The position numbers and the translations under genes are program-made. The notes under the pieces are model-generated. The model was not told the DNA's origin, searched no databases, and saw nothing but the letters and a program-made list of their open reading frames with translations. Shown in pieces: positions 8,540 to 18,900 of a stretch of DNA of 64,000 nt (position 1 is its first letter; every line of letters begins with the position of its first letter). Source of the DNA: Rapidithrix thailandica. GTDB lineage: Bacteria > Bacteroidota > Bacteroidia > Cytophagales > Flammeovirgaceae. The stretch is from positions 62,001-126,000 of the forward strand of contig NZ_JBDKWZ010000012.1 in assembly GCF_039710355.1 (NCBI RefSeq), written 5' to 3'.

Positions 8540-11428
8540 TTATTGTACAATCAGCACCGTTTTTCCAATGGTATGTTCTAAATTCAAAATAGGGAAAAAG
8601 CGCACTTGCTTCTGTAGTGTTTTTCCCTTTTTGGTTAAGAATTTCAGGGACATTGTTTCATTTTTTCCTTCGGAAACTTTTTTCAACAGACTTTCAAAAC
8701 CAGCTGCCCGCTCGGCTAAAATGTCCTCAAGTGACTTGTTTCGCAAATCCATTCTCGTATACCCTAGTAGCTCAAGAAAGCCCTGGTTAAATGATTTGAT
8801 GATAAAGCCTTCTTTTAATTCCAAAGTAGGTACAACCGATTTGTACGCAGCTAGCGTATTGCTCAGGTCGTGTTGTTTTTCTTTTTCAGCAGTGGTAAAC
8901 TGTGCCAGGAGCATGATTTTTCTGGGCACTCCTGCGATGTCCAAAATAGGATTAAACGTTCCGTTGAGCCATAAGTCTTTCCCGGACTTGCTTTTGTGCT
9001 TAAATTCACCGGAAAAAAATTGACCGTTTTTTAAGTTTTCCCACATCATTTTGATTTGCGGCTTTTCATTTTCCTCAACATCCAAGAGGATTTCATAAGA
9101 ATGCCCTACCAATTCTTCCCGTGTATACCCCATCACACTCAGGTAGATCGGGTTCACTTCCTTGATCCGGCCTTTCATATCAAACTCCACCGAAGCAATG
9201 GTTTTGTTTATGGCTTCCAGGTAGTAGTTTAATTCTACTTTATTTTGCCTGTTTTTGATTTCCAGGTGCTTTTCTACCGTAATATTATTGGCATAAATCA
9301 CCACACTTTCCACTCCGCCTTGCAAATCAAAGATGGGATTGAACACCCCTCTTAAACAGATTTCATGGTCATATTTATTTTTCATATTAAAATCACAGCG
9401 GATAAACTGACCCTCCATGATTTTCTCCCACCAAGTAGTTTGCTGCTCTTCATCCGCGATAGTAGTTTGCAACAGGTCAATGGCCTGCCCTTGAATTTCG
9501 CGTAAGGAATAGCCGAATACTTCTAAAAAGTTATCATTCACCTCAGTAATCGTCTTATCCTTTTTGACTTCGATGATCAACGAAGAGCGACTGATCGCTT
9601 CTAATTTGGATTTGTAGTTGAGTGCGTTAGTTTTGGTTTCCGTAATTTCGGCTTGCACTGCAATATACTTTACTACCGTTCCATGGTCATCTTTCACCGG
9701 ATTAATGGACAAAGAAATCCAGTATTTTTCGCCTTGCTTATTATAGTTTAATATTTCTTCGTAAATGGATTCCCCTTGTTTGAGCTTCCAACTAATCCGC
9801 TTTTGTGTTTCGGCACATGTTTCCGGACCTTGAAGGATGTTCCCCGGTTTTTTACCTAGCATCTCTTTAAGGGTAAAACCAGAGATACGGGTAAACCCCC
9901 GGTTTACATATTCAACATAGCCCAAATGGTCAGTGATGACTACGGCAGTATCCGTATTATCGGCCACCAACGACAGGCGTTCAAATTCTATTTCTTCGGT
10001 TTTTTTCCGGGTAATATCTTGCGCTAACATCAAAACACTGTGGACGTCACCATTCTGGTCTTTTACCGGATTATAAGTAGTATGCAACCAAACATCTTTG
10101 CCCTGACGCGTTTTGACCAATAAGTCATCCGAATAGGCTTGTTGTGTTTGGTTAATGATCTTTTGAATATGGGAGTAATTTTTAAAAACTTCTTTATAAT
10201 GTACTTTGTAAAGCTGTTCGCTTGTATAAGCCAACAAGCTCAACGTATTTTTGTTAGCCTTCAGGATTCTCCCTCGAGGGTCCACTTCTACCATACACAG
10301 TGTTGTGTCAATGGCGGAAACAATACTGTCCAATTCCAATTGTTTTCGGCTCATTTCTTCCTGAGTCGCAGACAGCTCTTCAAAGTTCTGCCTCATCTCT
10401 TCCTCATTTTCCCGCAATTCCGCCGTCAACAACTGAGACTCCTCAAGTAATTTCTTGGTTTTCAGATTGGCTTCAAGGTTGTGTATACTGGAGGCAATGC
10501 TTTCGGTAACCTTGCGAATAAAATCCACTTTATGTTGAGGTAAGACTTTGAAGGACGCCAACTCGATGACTCCAAAGATAGCATCGTTAAAAAGTAAGGG
10601 GGCAATGATGATATTGGTAGGGGGAGCATCGCCCAAACCGGAAGTGATCTTAATGTATTCGGGAGGAATGTCTGTTAAGTAAATCAGGTCTTTTTCTTGT
10701 AAACACTGCCCTACCAGTCCTTCACCCGGGTACACCTTTCCGGACAGGTATTTTTTCCGGTCGAAAGCATAAGCAGCAGCAAGCTCTAAAAACTCCCGGT
10801 AGCTTCGATCGGTTTTTACCAGGTAAAACATTCCTTGGTTGCACCCTAACATTTTAATTAGGCTTTTCAGGCAACTGAAACACATCTCTTCAATCTTATC
10901 CACTTCCTGATGAAGGATCTCACTAAACTTCGCGACTGACTCAATGCCCCACTGGCGCTCCGCTTCCCGTTGTTTGAAGGTGTGTAGTTCGGATTCGAGG
11001 TTTAAAATAGCTTTTCCGAAGCGGTCCTCATGACTGAGCTTGTCCAAATGTATTTGTTCTCCTTTGGAAATTTCATCGATTAGTTGCGAAGCTTCTTTGA
11101 TTTTGAATATTGTATTGTTCAGGTTGTCCGTGATACTTGTATAAATATCCTGTTTTTTCTTTTGCTTGTGAGCGGAGCAATGAGAAACCTCCGCTAACAG
11201 TTGATTGGACGAACTGAATACCTGTGCCACCTGCCGTGAAATCCGCCAAATAATCCTACCCACAATGGCCAGGTTCATCACTAAAGCAATATGTACCAGA
11301 TTATCTTTTAAAAAGGGAATATACCCCTCCACGATTTTTAATGTGGAAAGGAAAATTATTCCATTCAGCACTAACAGTGTAAATACCCATCCCTTGGCTT
11401 TGCCTAGTATTGATAAGAAAGTTTTCAT
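8540..11428 (-). CDS. Membrane GAF-PAS sensor protein lacking an output domain
   Basis: The 962-residue protein has two hydrophobic segments at the N-terminus (about 13-31 and 44-62). A helical HAMP-like region follows, then a GAF domain (about 165-320, with PGEGLVGQC near 234-242), a coiled coil (325-368) and five consecutive PAS domains (about 365-480, 483-600, 605-725, 730-850 and 855-962). It ends right after the last PAS with no histidine kinase, cyclase, phosphatase or MCP signalling region. It lies inside the chemotaxis operon between the CheC-like gene (34 bp gap) and cheR. It may pass signals by contact to the receptor or CheA; this is inference. The second PAS carries a LOV-like ILQGPET motif without the LOV cysteine arrangement. 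Confidence 0.85.
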   Translation of the reverse strand: MKTFLSILGKAKGWVFTLLVLNGIIFLSTLKIVEGYIPFLKDNLVHIALVMNLAIVGRIIWRISRQVAQVFSSSNQLLAEVSHCSAHKQKKKQDIYTSITDNLNNTIFKIKEASQLIDEISKGEQIHLDKLSHEDRFGKAILNLESELHTFKQREAERQWGIESVAKFSEILHQEVDKIEEMCFSCLKSLIKMLGCNQGMFYLVKTDRSYREFLELAAAYAFDRKKYLSGKVYPGEGLVGQCLQEKDLIYLTDIPPEYIKITSGLGDAPPTNIIIAPLLFNDAIFGVIELASFKVLPQHKVDFIRKVTESIASSIHNLEANLKTKKLLEESQLLTAELRENEEEMRQNFEELSATQEEMSRKQLELDSIVSAIDTTLCMVEVDPRGRILKANKNTLSLLAYTSEQLYKVHYKEVFKNYSHIQKIINQTQQAYSDDLLVKTRQGKDVWLHTTYNPVKDQNGDVHSVLMLAQDITRKKTEEIEFERLSLVADNTDTAVVITDHLGYVEYVNRGFTRISGFTLKEMLGKKPGNILQGPETCAETQKRISWKLKQGESIYEEILNYNKQGEKYWISLSINPVKDDHGTVVKYIAVQAEITETKTNALNYKSKLEAISRSSLIIEVKKDKTITEVNDNFLEVFGYSLREIQGQAIDLLQTTIADEEQQTTWWEKIMEGQFIRCDFNMKNKYDHEICLRGVFNPIFDLQGGVESVVIYANNITVEKHLEIKNRQNKVELNYYLEAINKTIASVEFDMKGRIKEVNPIYLSVMGYTREELVGHSYEILLDVEENEKPQIKMMWENLKNGQFFSGEFKHKSKSGKDLWLNGTFNPILDIAGVPRKIMLLAQFTTAEKEKQHDLSNTLAAYKSVVPTLELKEGFIIKSFNQGFLELLGYTRMDLRNKSLEDILAERAAGFESLLKKVSEGKNETMSLKFLTKKGKTLQKQVRFFPILNLEHTIGKTVLIVQ

Positions 11429-11462
11429 AGTGATACAGATGACTGAACAATGGCTATAGGCC

Positions 11463-12059
11463 TCAATTAAAACTTAGCAGTGGCGTGTTTGCTATTTTAG
11501 CAAGAAAATTTTCTGAAAACTGCCATAAAAACTGAGTTTGAAATTGTTGTGAAGGGTTTCCCACTAAAAAAGTTGTGGAAACAAAAAAATCCTGATTTCC
11601 GCTTGAAAAACCCTCGATAAAGGTCTCTATCACCAGTTTACTCAGAATATTCAAGTCCGGCACCCCTCCATGCAAATTCAGTTGCAAAATATTGGTAATT
11701 TCAGTGATCACCGCAGCGGATAAGATATTATCCAACTCTTTGGCAAATTCCAGCATTACATGTTCTTTTTTGAAGTCGCTCAGAGGTGTATACAACTCCC
11801 TGCATCCCTGTTTTGGGATTAACAAGAAGCTTCTCCCCTCGATTTCGCCTATAAGTTTTGTCACCAACAAGCAGTGTTTATGAAAAGTCTTTTGATTTGC
11901 CTCCTCTATGTATGAGCGTTTATCAAAAAAATATTGAGGAGTCCCCCCTTGAACTGGCTTACCTGTAAACAGCCGAAATGCTTCGGAAGCATTGGCAAAA
12001 GCTCTCTGAAAAAGCAAATCCAGCTTTTGTTGATATTGCATCTCGTTTTGGTGCATCAT
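11463..12059 (-). CDS. CheC/CheX-like CheY-phosphate phosphatase
   Basis: This 198-residue protein lies directly after cheA (18 bp) and is probably the phosphatase that removes the phosphoryl group from CheY. The CheC/CheX/FliY family signature E-x2-N-x22-P is met exactly by E108, N111 and P134 (KELDN then GGVP). The acidic position four residues before E108 is Glu instead of the common Asp or Ser. The rest is divergent from textbook CheC, and only one copy of the motif is seen, as in CheX or CheC with one active site. The family call rests on the motif plus context. No membrane segment or signal peptide is present. Confidence 0.7.
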   Translation of the reverse strand: MMHQNEMQYQQKLDLLFQRAFANASEAFRLFTGKPVQGGTPQYFFDKRSYIEEANQKTFHKHCLLVTKLIGEIEGRSFLLIPKQGCRELYTPLSDFKKEHVMLEFAKELDNILSAAVITEITNILQLNLHGGVPDLNILSKLVIETFIEGFSSGNQDFFVSTTFLVGNPSQQFQTQFLWQFSENFLAKIANTPLLSFN

Positions 12060-12077
12060 AATGATTTGATATAGAGA

Positions 12078-13895
12078 TTAGCCCGATAATTCCCGGTCTG
12101 ATAAATAAGTTGATCTGAAAATAAAGTTTGCGATGGCTGAGATATTTACCACCAGGCAGACATTGCCATCGCCTAATATGGTCACACCACTGATAAAAGA
12201 GCTGGTGTCTGCCGGCTTTTTAAGAGGTTTTTCTACAATTTCTTTTTGTTGTTGTAATTTATCCACTACCAAACCCATGGTCCAATCATGATAGGTGACC
12301 ACCACAATCTCCAAGTTGGCATTGTCTGCAATGTTATCAAAACTATGATGTAAGTAGCTTTTTCCTTTTGCCAGGTCGTCAGAAGAAGCCCCAAACAAAT
12401 CTTTTAAGAAGACCACCGATACGGTTTTATCCAGGTGTTTTGTCATCAAGCCTTTTCCCACTTTATGAATTTCCTTTTTCTTGATAGAAATCACTGCTTC
12501 GGTATAAGACAGTGGAATGGCATAGACACTTTTTGATAATTCAAATAGCAAGGTGCCTCGTACAGCCATGGATGCCGGGAGCAAAAGTTTAAAAACCGAG
12601 CCCTTACCTTGGGTGGTTTCCACAGAGATATTCCCACCAACGGATTCGATAGAGCGCTTCACCACGTCCATCCCTACACCTCTTCCCGAAACCGTGCTGA
12701 TTGTTTCGGCCGTAGAAAAGCCTGCTTCAAAGATAAAGCGAAGGACTTCCTGGTCTGTTAGTTTGTTGACAACCTCCTGAGTGATAAGCTTCCGGTTGAT
12801 GGCTTTTTCACATACCTTTTTCAAATCAATACCTTTCCCGTCATCCCTTACTTCAATCACCACAGAGTCGTTCAGGTTTTTGGCTTCCAAAGTAATGGTT
12901 CCAAATTCTGTTTTTCCTGATTTATGCCTTTCCTCTGTTGTTTCTATTCCGTGACTTACCGCATTTCTAATCAAATGGATAAGAGAGTCACTGATGGCTT
13001 GTAAGATATTCCGGTCGATCTCCGTTTCGGTTCCTTTTAACAGCAACTCCACTTTCTTATGTTCCAAGGCAGCAACATCCCGTACTACCCGGTGGAATTT
13101 TTTGAACAAAAAGCCTACTTGTACCAAGCGGGCGTTCATGACCGAATACTGTAAGTCCGAAGAGATTCTGTTAAGACGGGAATAGGAATTGTCTGTATGA
13201 TCGTCAAGGTGAGTGGCTATCATCCGGTCGCGTTCGATGACGAGTTCTCCAACCAAATTGAGCATTTCATCCAGTTTTTTTACTGGTACCTGGATGATTT
13301 CGGAGAACTTAATTCCGTTTTGCAGCGGTTCTTCCCGATTGCTTTCTCGGGATTTTTCTCTTGTAATTTCTTTGGGTTTTTCCTTTATATTGCTTTCTGT
13401 ATGAGCAGCTTGACCTTCTTCTTTGACAGGGTCTTTTGACGAAGACTCCGTCAGTACAGTATCTGTCGCAACTTTAGTTTTTTCCGGTGCCGGGTTACTT
13501 TTTTCATTGCCTTTCGACTGATTTATAATCAACTGTAATTTGGTTCGGATTCCCTTATACCTCACCTGTTTATCAATTTTAAGCGCCTCGATCAAATTTC
13601 CCAACACATCTACGGCCCTAAAAACAAGTGAGAATGTTTGCTCACCCAATATAAGTTTGTTTTCTTTGACTTCCCCGAACAAATCTTCGATTGTATGAGC
13701 AAACTCAGCGATATCATCAAAGCCTAACCCTGCCGCATTTCCTTTTAAAGTATGCACTATTCTGAAAATGCTATTAATGATTTTGGAATCGGTAGGATTT
13801 TTTTCCAAAGCGGTGAGTAACTGGTTGACCTCCTCGTAGTACTCAAGGGCTTCGCTTAAAAAAAGCTCTTTGTATTCATCTGATTTTGCACTCAT
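12078..13895 (-). CDS. cheA: Chemotaxis histidine kinase CheA
   Basis: CheA autophosphorylates in response to receptor state and passes phosphate to CheY and CheB. The 605-residue protein has an HPt domain with the phospho-accepting H48 in VHTLKGNAAGLGF. It continues with a charged linker (about 135-200) that shows no clear P2 domain, then a dimerisation helix pair, and a HATPase with N-box HLIRNAVSHGIE and G-boxes DDGKGID and GRGVGMDVVK. A C-terminal CheW-like domain ends it. The short linker without an evident CheY-binding P2 distinguishes it from the E. coli enzyme. It sits between cheB (8 bp) and the CheC-like gene (18 bp), which indicates co-transcription and probably coupled translation. 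Confidence 0.95.
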   Translation of the reverse strand: MSAKSDEYKELFLSEALEYYEEVNQLLTALEKNPTDSKIINSIFRIVHTLKGNAAGLGFDDIAEFAHTIEDLFGEVKENKLILGEQTFSLVFRAVDVLGNLIEALKIDKQVRYKGIRTKLQLIINQSKGNEKSNPAPEKTKVATDTVLTESSSKDPVKEEGQAAHTESNIKEKPKEITREKSRESNREEPLQNGIKFSEIIQVPVKKLDEMLNLVGELVIERDRMIATHLDDHTDNSYSRLNRISSDLQYSVMNARLVQVGFLFKKFHRVVRDVAALEHKKVELLLKGTETEIDRNILQAISDSLIHLIRNAVSHGIETTEERHKSGKTEFGTITLEAKNLNDSVVIEVRDDGKGIDLKKVCEKAINRKLITQEVVNKLTDQEVLRFIFEAGFSTAETISTVSGRGVGMDVVKRSIESVGGNISVETTQGKGSVFKLLLPASMAVRGTLLFELSKSVYAIPLSYTEAVISIKKKEIHKVGKGLMTKHLDKTVSVVFLKDLFGASSDDLAKGKSYLHHSFDNIADNANLEIVVVTYHDWTMGLVVDKLQQQKEIVEKPLKKPADTSSFISGVTILGDGNVCLVVNISAIANFIFRSTYLSDRELSG

Positions 13896-13903
13896 ATACA
13901 GTA

Positions 13904-14950
13904 TTAAAGACTGGTGACGATAAAGTTTGGCATTTCATGTAATTTCACAACCCGGTCGATACAACCTTCCTTGATGGCACTCTGAGGCATGCCGTAAATC
14001 ACGGCTGTTTGTGCATCCTGGGCAATCATAAAACTTCCCTGCTTTTTTAATTCCACGGCTCCCTGGGTGCCATCTCTACCCATTCCTGTCAGGAGTACTC
14101 CTATGGCTTTTCCACCAAAGGTTTTACTCACGGATTTAAACAAACAATCCACTGAAGGGTGATTAAACTCTTTGAACTTCTTTTTGGAAAAATGGGCAAT
14201 GGGCTTTTTTGATTGTACATCCGAAATAATTTCCAGGTTAGCATGCCCCGGAGCCAAATAAATCACTCCCCCTTGAATGGCTTCACCATTCTTAGGAATC
14301 CTTACCGGAAGGGAAGAACGTTGATTTAATCTTGCAGCAAAAGAGTCGATAAACCGCTCGGGCATATGTTGGGCAATGATTATGGGAACCGGAAGGTTTT
14401 CAGGCAGCTTTTCTATAAATATTTCTATAGCTGCCGGGCCTCCCGTAGAGGCTCCTATTACAATAATTTGATAATTAAGTTTTTGATCAAAGGTATGTTG
14501 ATGGGTGTTTCTTTTACTGTCGTGGTAGAGAAGTTTGTCCGTATCCACAGCGGCAGCCGCTTTTACCAACTCTGTCAGTACAAACGTCCCCTTCTCTTCC
14601 TGGATGTTTTTAGGTTTATCGATAAAATCAAAAGCCCCTAAATCCAAGGCATCAAACACCTGTTTATCGGTCCGGTCCAAGGAACTTAACAAAATTACCG
14701 GTGTAGGGCAGTGTTTCATCACCTCGCCCACCACATACAGCCCATCAAAGTCAGGCATCATAATATCCGTGATGATGACATCCGGGCGCAATTTTTTCAC
14801 TTTGTCCACCCCCTCTTTGCCATTGTTTGCCGTGGCCATAAGACGAATGGCAGGGTCTTTTCGCAATACGTCCGATATAAGTATTCTCATGAAACCGGAG
14901 TCTTCAATCAATAAGACGTTGATTGGAGAATACATTGTTGACTTGGACAT
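13904..14950 (-). CDS. cheB: Chemotaxis protein-glutamate methylesterase CheB
   Basis: CheB removes receptor methyl groups and is activated by phosphorylation from CheA. The 348-residue protein has a receiver domain (residues about 10-125; phospho-acceptor D62 in TDIMMPDFDG, acidic pocket ED at 16-17). After a linker comes the methylesterase domain with S168-T169 in IGASTGG, H195 in AQHMPERF and D293 in GMGRDG, the full catalytic set. The start codon is 9 bp after the cheY stop. The protein's own N-terminus is slightly extended compared with E. coli CheB, but the receiver core begins normally. Contrast the receiver-less CheB at 30102-30704. Confidence 0.96.
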   Translation of the reverse strand: MSKSTMYSPINVLLIEDSGFMRILISDVLRKDPAIRLMATANNGKEGVDKVKKLRPDVIITDIMMPDFDGLYVVGEVMKHCPTPVILLSSLDRTDKQVFDALDLGAFDFIDKPKNIQEEKGTFVLTELVKAAAAVDTDKLLYHDSKRNTHQHTFDQKLNYQIIVIGASTGGPAAIEIFIEKLPENLPVPIIIAQHMPERFIDSFAARLNQRSSLPVRIPKNGEAIQGGVIYLAPGHANLEIISDVQSKKPIAHFSKKKFKEFNHPSVDCLFKSVSKTFGGKAIGVLLTGMGRDGTQGAVELKKQGSFMIAQDAQTAVIYGMPQSAIKEGCIDRVVKLHEMPNFIVTSL

Positions 14951-14959
14951 AACTTGTGT

Positions 14960-15316
14960 TTACAATTTGTCGATTGCTTCGTTTAATTGTTCAGAAGTAA
15001 ATGGCTTCACAATATAGGCGGAAGCCCCTAACCCCAAGCCTTCCTGGATGACCGACTCTTGTCCAACAGCACTGATCATGATGACTTTGGAGGACAGCTT
15101 TTCTTCTTTATACACCTTCAAAATATCCGTACCTATCATGTCGGGTAAGATATTATCCAAGGTGATAATATCCGGTTGTAACTCTAGCGCTAAATCGATT
15201 GCTTCTTCACCGTTAGCCGCCTGACCAACTACTGCATGCCCGCTATCTTCCAGGGCATCTTTAATGACCGTACGCATATAAAGCGAGTCATCAACTATGA
15301 GCACTTTTTTTGACAT
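14960..15316 (-). CDS. cheY: CheY-like single-domain response regulator
   Basis: This is a 118-residue stand-alone receiver. The acidic pair D9-D10, phospho-acceptor D54 in ITLDNILP, S82 in MISAVGQ and K104 in VKPF give the complete active site. Within a chemotaxis operon between cheW and cheB it is the expected CheA target. The organism's motor or gliding output is not encoded nearby, so what phospho-CheY binds is unknown. The CheC-like gene downstream would provide dephosphorylation. Confidence 0.93.
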   Translation of the reverse strand: MSKKVLIVDDSLYMRTVIKDALEDSGHAVVGQAANGEEAIDLALELQPDIITLDNILPDMIGTDILKVYKEEKLSSKVIMISAVGQESVIQEGLGLGASAYIVKPFTSEQLNEAIDKL

Positions 15317-15376
15317 AAAAATGATGTATTAGATTTGGAGTAAATTGAAAGTAACAGGTAAAAAAATCAGCATTTG

Positions 15377-15898
15377 TTAGGTGCCGGTAAATACGTTGTT
15401 AGTACTTTCTCCTCCAATGACTTGAATAATATCAATTAGGATAATCATCCGGTTTTCCAAGGTAATCACGCCTTTGATATAATCAGACTGGTTACCTGAA
15501 TGGATGATATTGGGAGATTTTTCAATTTCGTCACTTGTAACGGTTAGTGTATTAGGTACTTCCTGTACCAATACACCGAACTTATATTCATCACTGTCGA
15601 CCACCAACGTGTAATTCTGTTGATGGGTATCCAGCTTTGTATTTTTCTTTAGTTCGAAAAGTTCTTCCAAATCGATCACAGAAATCACATTGCCCCGGAT
15701 ATTCGCTACACCTTTGATATAAGGTAGGGTTTGAGGCATTTTCGTGATAGGAGGCGTAATGACTACTTCCTTAATCTGGTCGATGTTAATGGCATATTCT
15801 TCTCCTTTTTGTTTAAAAACGATCAACTGAAAAGTGGACCTATTTTCCTTTTGATTACTTCCATTGGCTTGCAGAATAGCTTGCTTTATCTTTTCCAT
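15377..15898 (-). CDS. cheW: CheW receptor-kinase coupling protein
   Basis: CheW links the soluble receptor to CheA. The 173-residue product has the typical CheW SH3-like beta core: QLIVFKQKGEEYAINIDQIKEV at the first strands, the IKGVANIRGNVISVIDLEELF stretch around residues 65-85, and VVDSDEYKFGVLVQEV later. About 25 residues of polar extension precede the core. It lies 27 bp after the receptor gene and 60 bp before cheY, in the same operon. Confidence 0.93.
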   Translation of the reverse strand: MEKIKQAILQANGSNQKENRSTFQLIVFKQKGEEYAINIDQIKEVVITPPITKMPQTLPYIKGVANIRGNVISVIDLEELFELKKNTKLDTHQQNYTLVVDSDEYKFGVLVQEVPNTLTVTSDEIEKSPNIIHSGNQSDYIKGVITLENRMIILIDIIQVIGGESTNNVFTGT

Positions 15899-15925
15899 AA
15901 TCTTGATATCTAAAGTGCTGGAAAT

Positions 15926-18900
15926 TTATTTGCTTGCGGCAAGGGTAAACTTGTTAATACCTTCTTTCAGTGCTTTAGCCACTTCGGAAAGTTGGTTACT
16001 AGAACTCGCTACTAGTTCCATACTAGCATTTAGCTCTTGGGAAGAATTAGCTACCTGTTGGGTACCGGCAGCTGTTTCTTCGGCAACGACTACAATTTGC
16101 TCAATGTTTTTGACGACTGATTCGATCGCAGCTTTTTGCCCTACCGAAGCATCTTTGATGGCTTTGGAGTAAGTGAATGTTTCTTCACTGGATTTCGCAA
16201 TATCTTTGAAGACCTCTTCGGCATCTTGTGTTGCTTTTTTACCTTGATCCACTGTCGTTTCCATGATATCAATGGCTTTGCTGGCAGACTGGGTATCTTT
16301 CTGCACATCCCCTATGATCTTTTCTATTTCGATCGCTGATTTACGAGAGTCCTCAGCCAATTTTCGAATTTCTTCCGCAACTACGGCAAACCCTCTTCCG
16401 GCATCCCCGGCCCGGGCAGCTTCAATGGCTGCATTTAAGGCTAAGAGATTGGTTTGAGCGGCAATATCCGTAATCACATTTAGCGTTCTTCCGATTTCTT
16501 CCGCCCTCCGGGTTAAAATGCCTATAGAGCTTGACGTTTTAGAAGCCGAGTCTCCGATTCCACTCATACTTTCCACCAGCTTTTGGATACTCCCCAAGCC
16601 TGTTTTACAACTTTTTTGCCCGGTTTCGGCAGCAATATTGATGCTTTCCGCTTTATCTGCTACAGAGCCAGCCGACTCCATAACATTTTCTACCAATTTA
16701 GAAGATTCATCCGTACGTTGTGCTTGGTCTTGTGCCCCTTGAGCCATTTGACTTATAGCTGAAGCCACTTCTGTGGTGTTATTTTTCATACTTTCGGACT
16801 TCTCCAACAAACTCACAGAAGAATCGGCGATCACATCCGAATGCTCACCAATTGCGCTTAACAATTCATTTAAATTATCCATTGCGGTGTTCAAGGCCTG
16901 TGCCATATTAAGTATGTCCCCGTTTGCCTTCATGGCAAAGCGCTGAGTTAAATTACCATCGGCCAGTTCCGATATGATGGCATTCATTTCCAAGATGGGG
17001 TCTGCAATGGACTGCAAGAGTAAGTTAAGGGCATCAATCAGCTCCTTCCACATACCTTTTGCATCCTCTAGGGCCAAACGAGCATTTAAGTTGCCGTCTT
17101 CACCCGCAGATTTAATCACTTTATAAATTTCATTGATAATATTTTTTAAGTTGTCCCTTAGGGCCAAATTACCTTGAATCATTCTACCCAAATCCCCCTC
17201 GGCATGTACAGAGAGTTCCGCATCAAAATTTCCTTGACTTAGTTCGTTCACAAAATTACTCACTTGGCTTAATGCAATGGTAAACCGGGTGATGTCCGTA
17301 GCAATCATCACCACCTTTACCGGCTTGCCATCCATATCAAAAATAGGGTTATAGGTTGCCTGAAGGTATACATCCTTCTCATTTTTACCAACTTGTTTGT
17401 AAGTACCCTGATCAAATTCCCCTCGTTTTAATTTTTTCCAGAAAGCCTGATACTCCGAAGATGCTACATATTCAGGTTCACATAATGTCCGGTGATGTTT
17501 TCCTTTTATTTCCTCTAGGGTATATCCCAAAAGTGACAGAAAATTGTCATTTACCTGTAGGACATTGCCCTCTAAATCATATTCAATCACACAACTGGCC
17601 TTGTTAACGGCATCCAATTGCCCGGACGTATCCAGGTTCCGTAGTTTGTCTACAGTGATGTCAGTGGCTAATTTAATGATCTTCACTACGTCTCCGTTTT
17701 CGTCTACGACAGGAGTATAGTTAGCCATTAGCCATACTTCATTTCCATGTTTATCCAAGCGCTTGAATTCTCCCGTCTGAGGAGTTCCTTCCCGAAGTTT
17801 TTCCCAAAACAACTTATATTTAGCGGATTGGGTAAATGCGTCATCACAAAAAATCCGGTGGTGTTTTCCGATAATTTCTTCCAGTTTGTATTTGAATGCT
17901 TTTAGGAAAAGATTATTTGCACCGGTTACATCCCCATTTTTGTCAAACTCAATAAAAGCAGAGTTCGAGTTAATCGCAGCCAACGTTCCATCAAGTTCCA
18001 TTTGCCTTTTAGCCATTTCTTCTTGGGCATTTTTCATCTCCCCCATATGTTGTCTCAACTCTTCCTCCTGCGCAGCAATACTTTCTTGTTGTTCTGTGGA
18101 CTGTTCCAGTAACTTTTCTACCTCTTCTTGTTTGTTCATCTGCTCGGTAATATCAAAACGAATTCCCAAATACTTTATAGGCTTCCCTTCTTCATCTAAC
18201 ACAGGGGCAATACTGGCATCTACCCAATAGTAAGAGCCATCTTTTGCTTTGTTTTTATAACGGCCTTGAAAAATTTTCCCAGCCTGTATCGTTTCCCACA
18301 TTTCTTTAAATACCGCCTTTGGTGTCTCAGGGTGACGCAAAATACTGTGGGGTTTACCAAGGCATTCATCCTCTGTGTATTTGGATATTTCACAAAACTT
18401 TTCATTGACATAAGTAATAGTACCGTATAAGTCGGACTCAGACACCAATGCTGTTTTGTTCAGTAATTCGACTCGGGCAGCTAACTCCTGTTTCATTTCG
18501 TCATTCTGCCCTAATTCATTTTCCATTCTTTCATATGCCGACTTGAAATAACCCAGTTCTTCCAAAAGTTCCTGTTTATGAGAAATATCCCAAGCCACAG
18601 CTACTATTTTTTGAGTTTCTTCTATCAAATGGAATGTACAATCCAGCCAAACCGACTTTGCTCCCGATCCTACTAATTCAAGCTCTACTGAGGCCTCTTC
18701 ACCTTTTTTTAGACCTTCCCACATGAATCGAAATTCAGAACTGTTGGCCAACTTCGGTTCAAGAAAGTCCGAAAATGTTTTGTCAGTTACGTCATCCTGA
18801 CCAATGACCTGACAAAAGTTTGTATTGGCTGAAATAATATTTCCGGAGAGGTCGAGCTCTAAAAGCACATGACTCTCATTCAGAACATCTGATACTTGCC

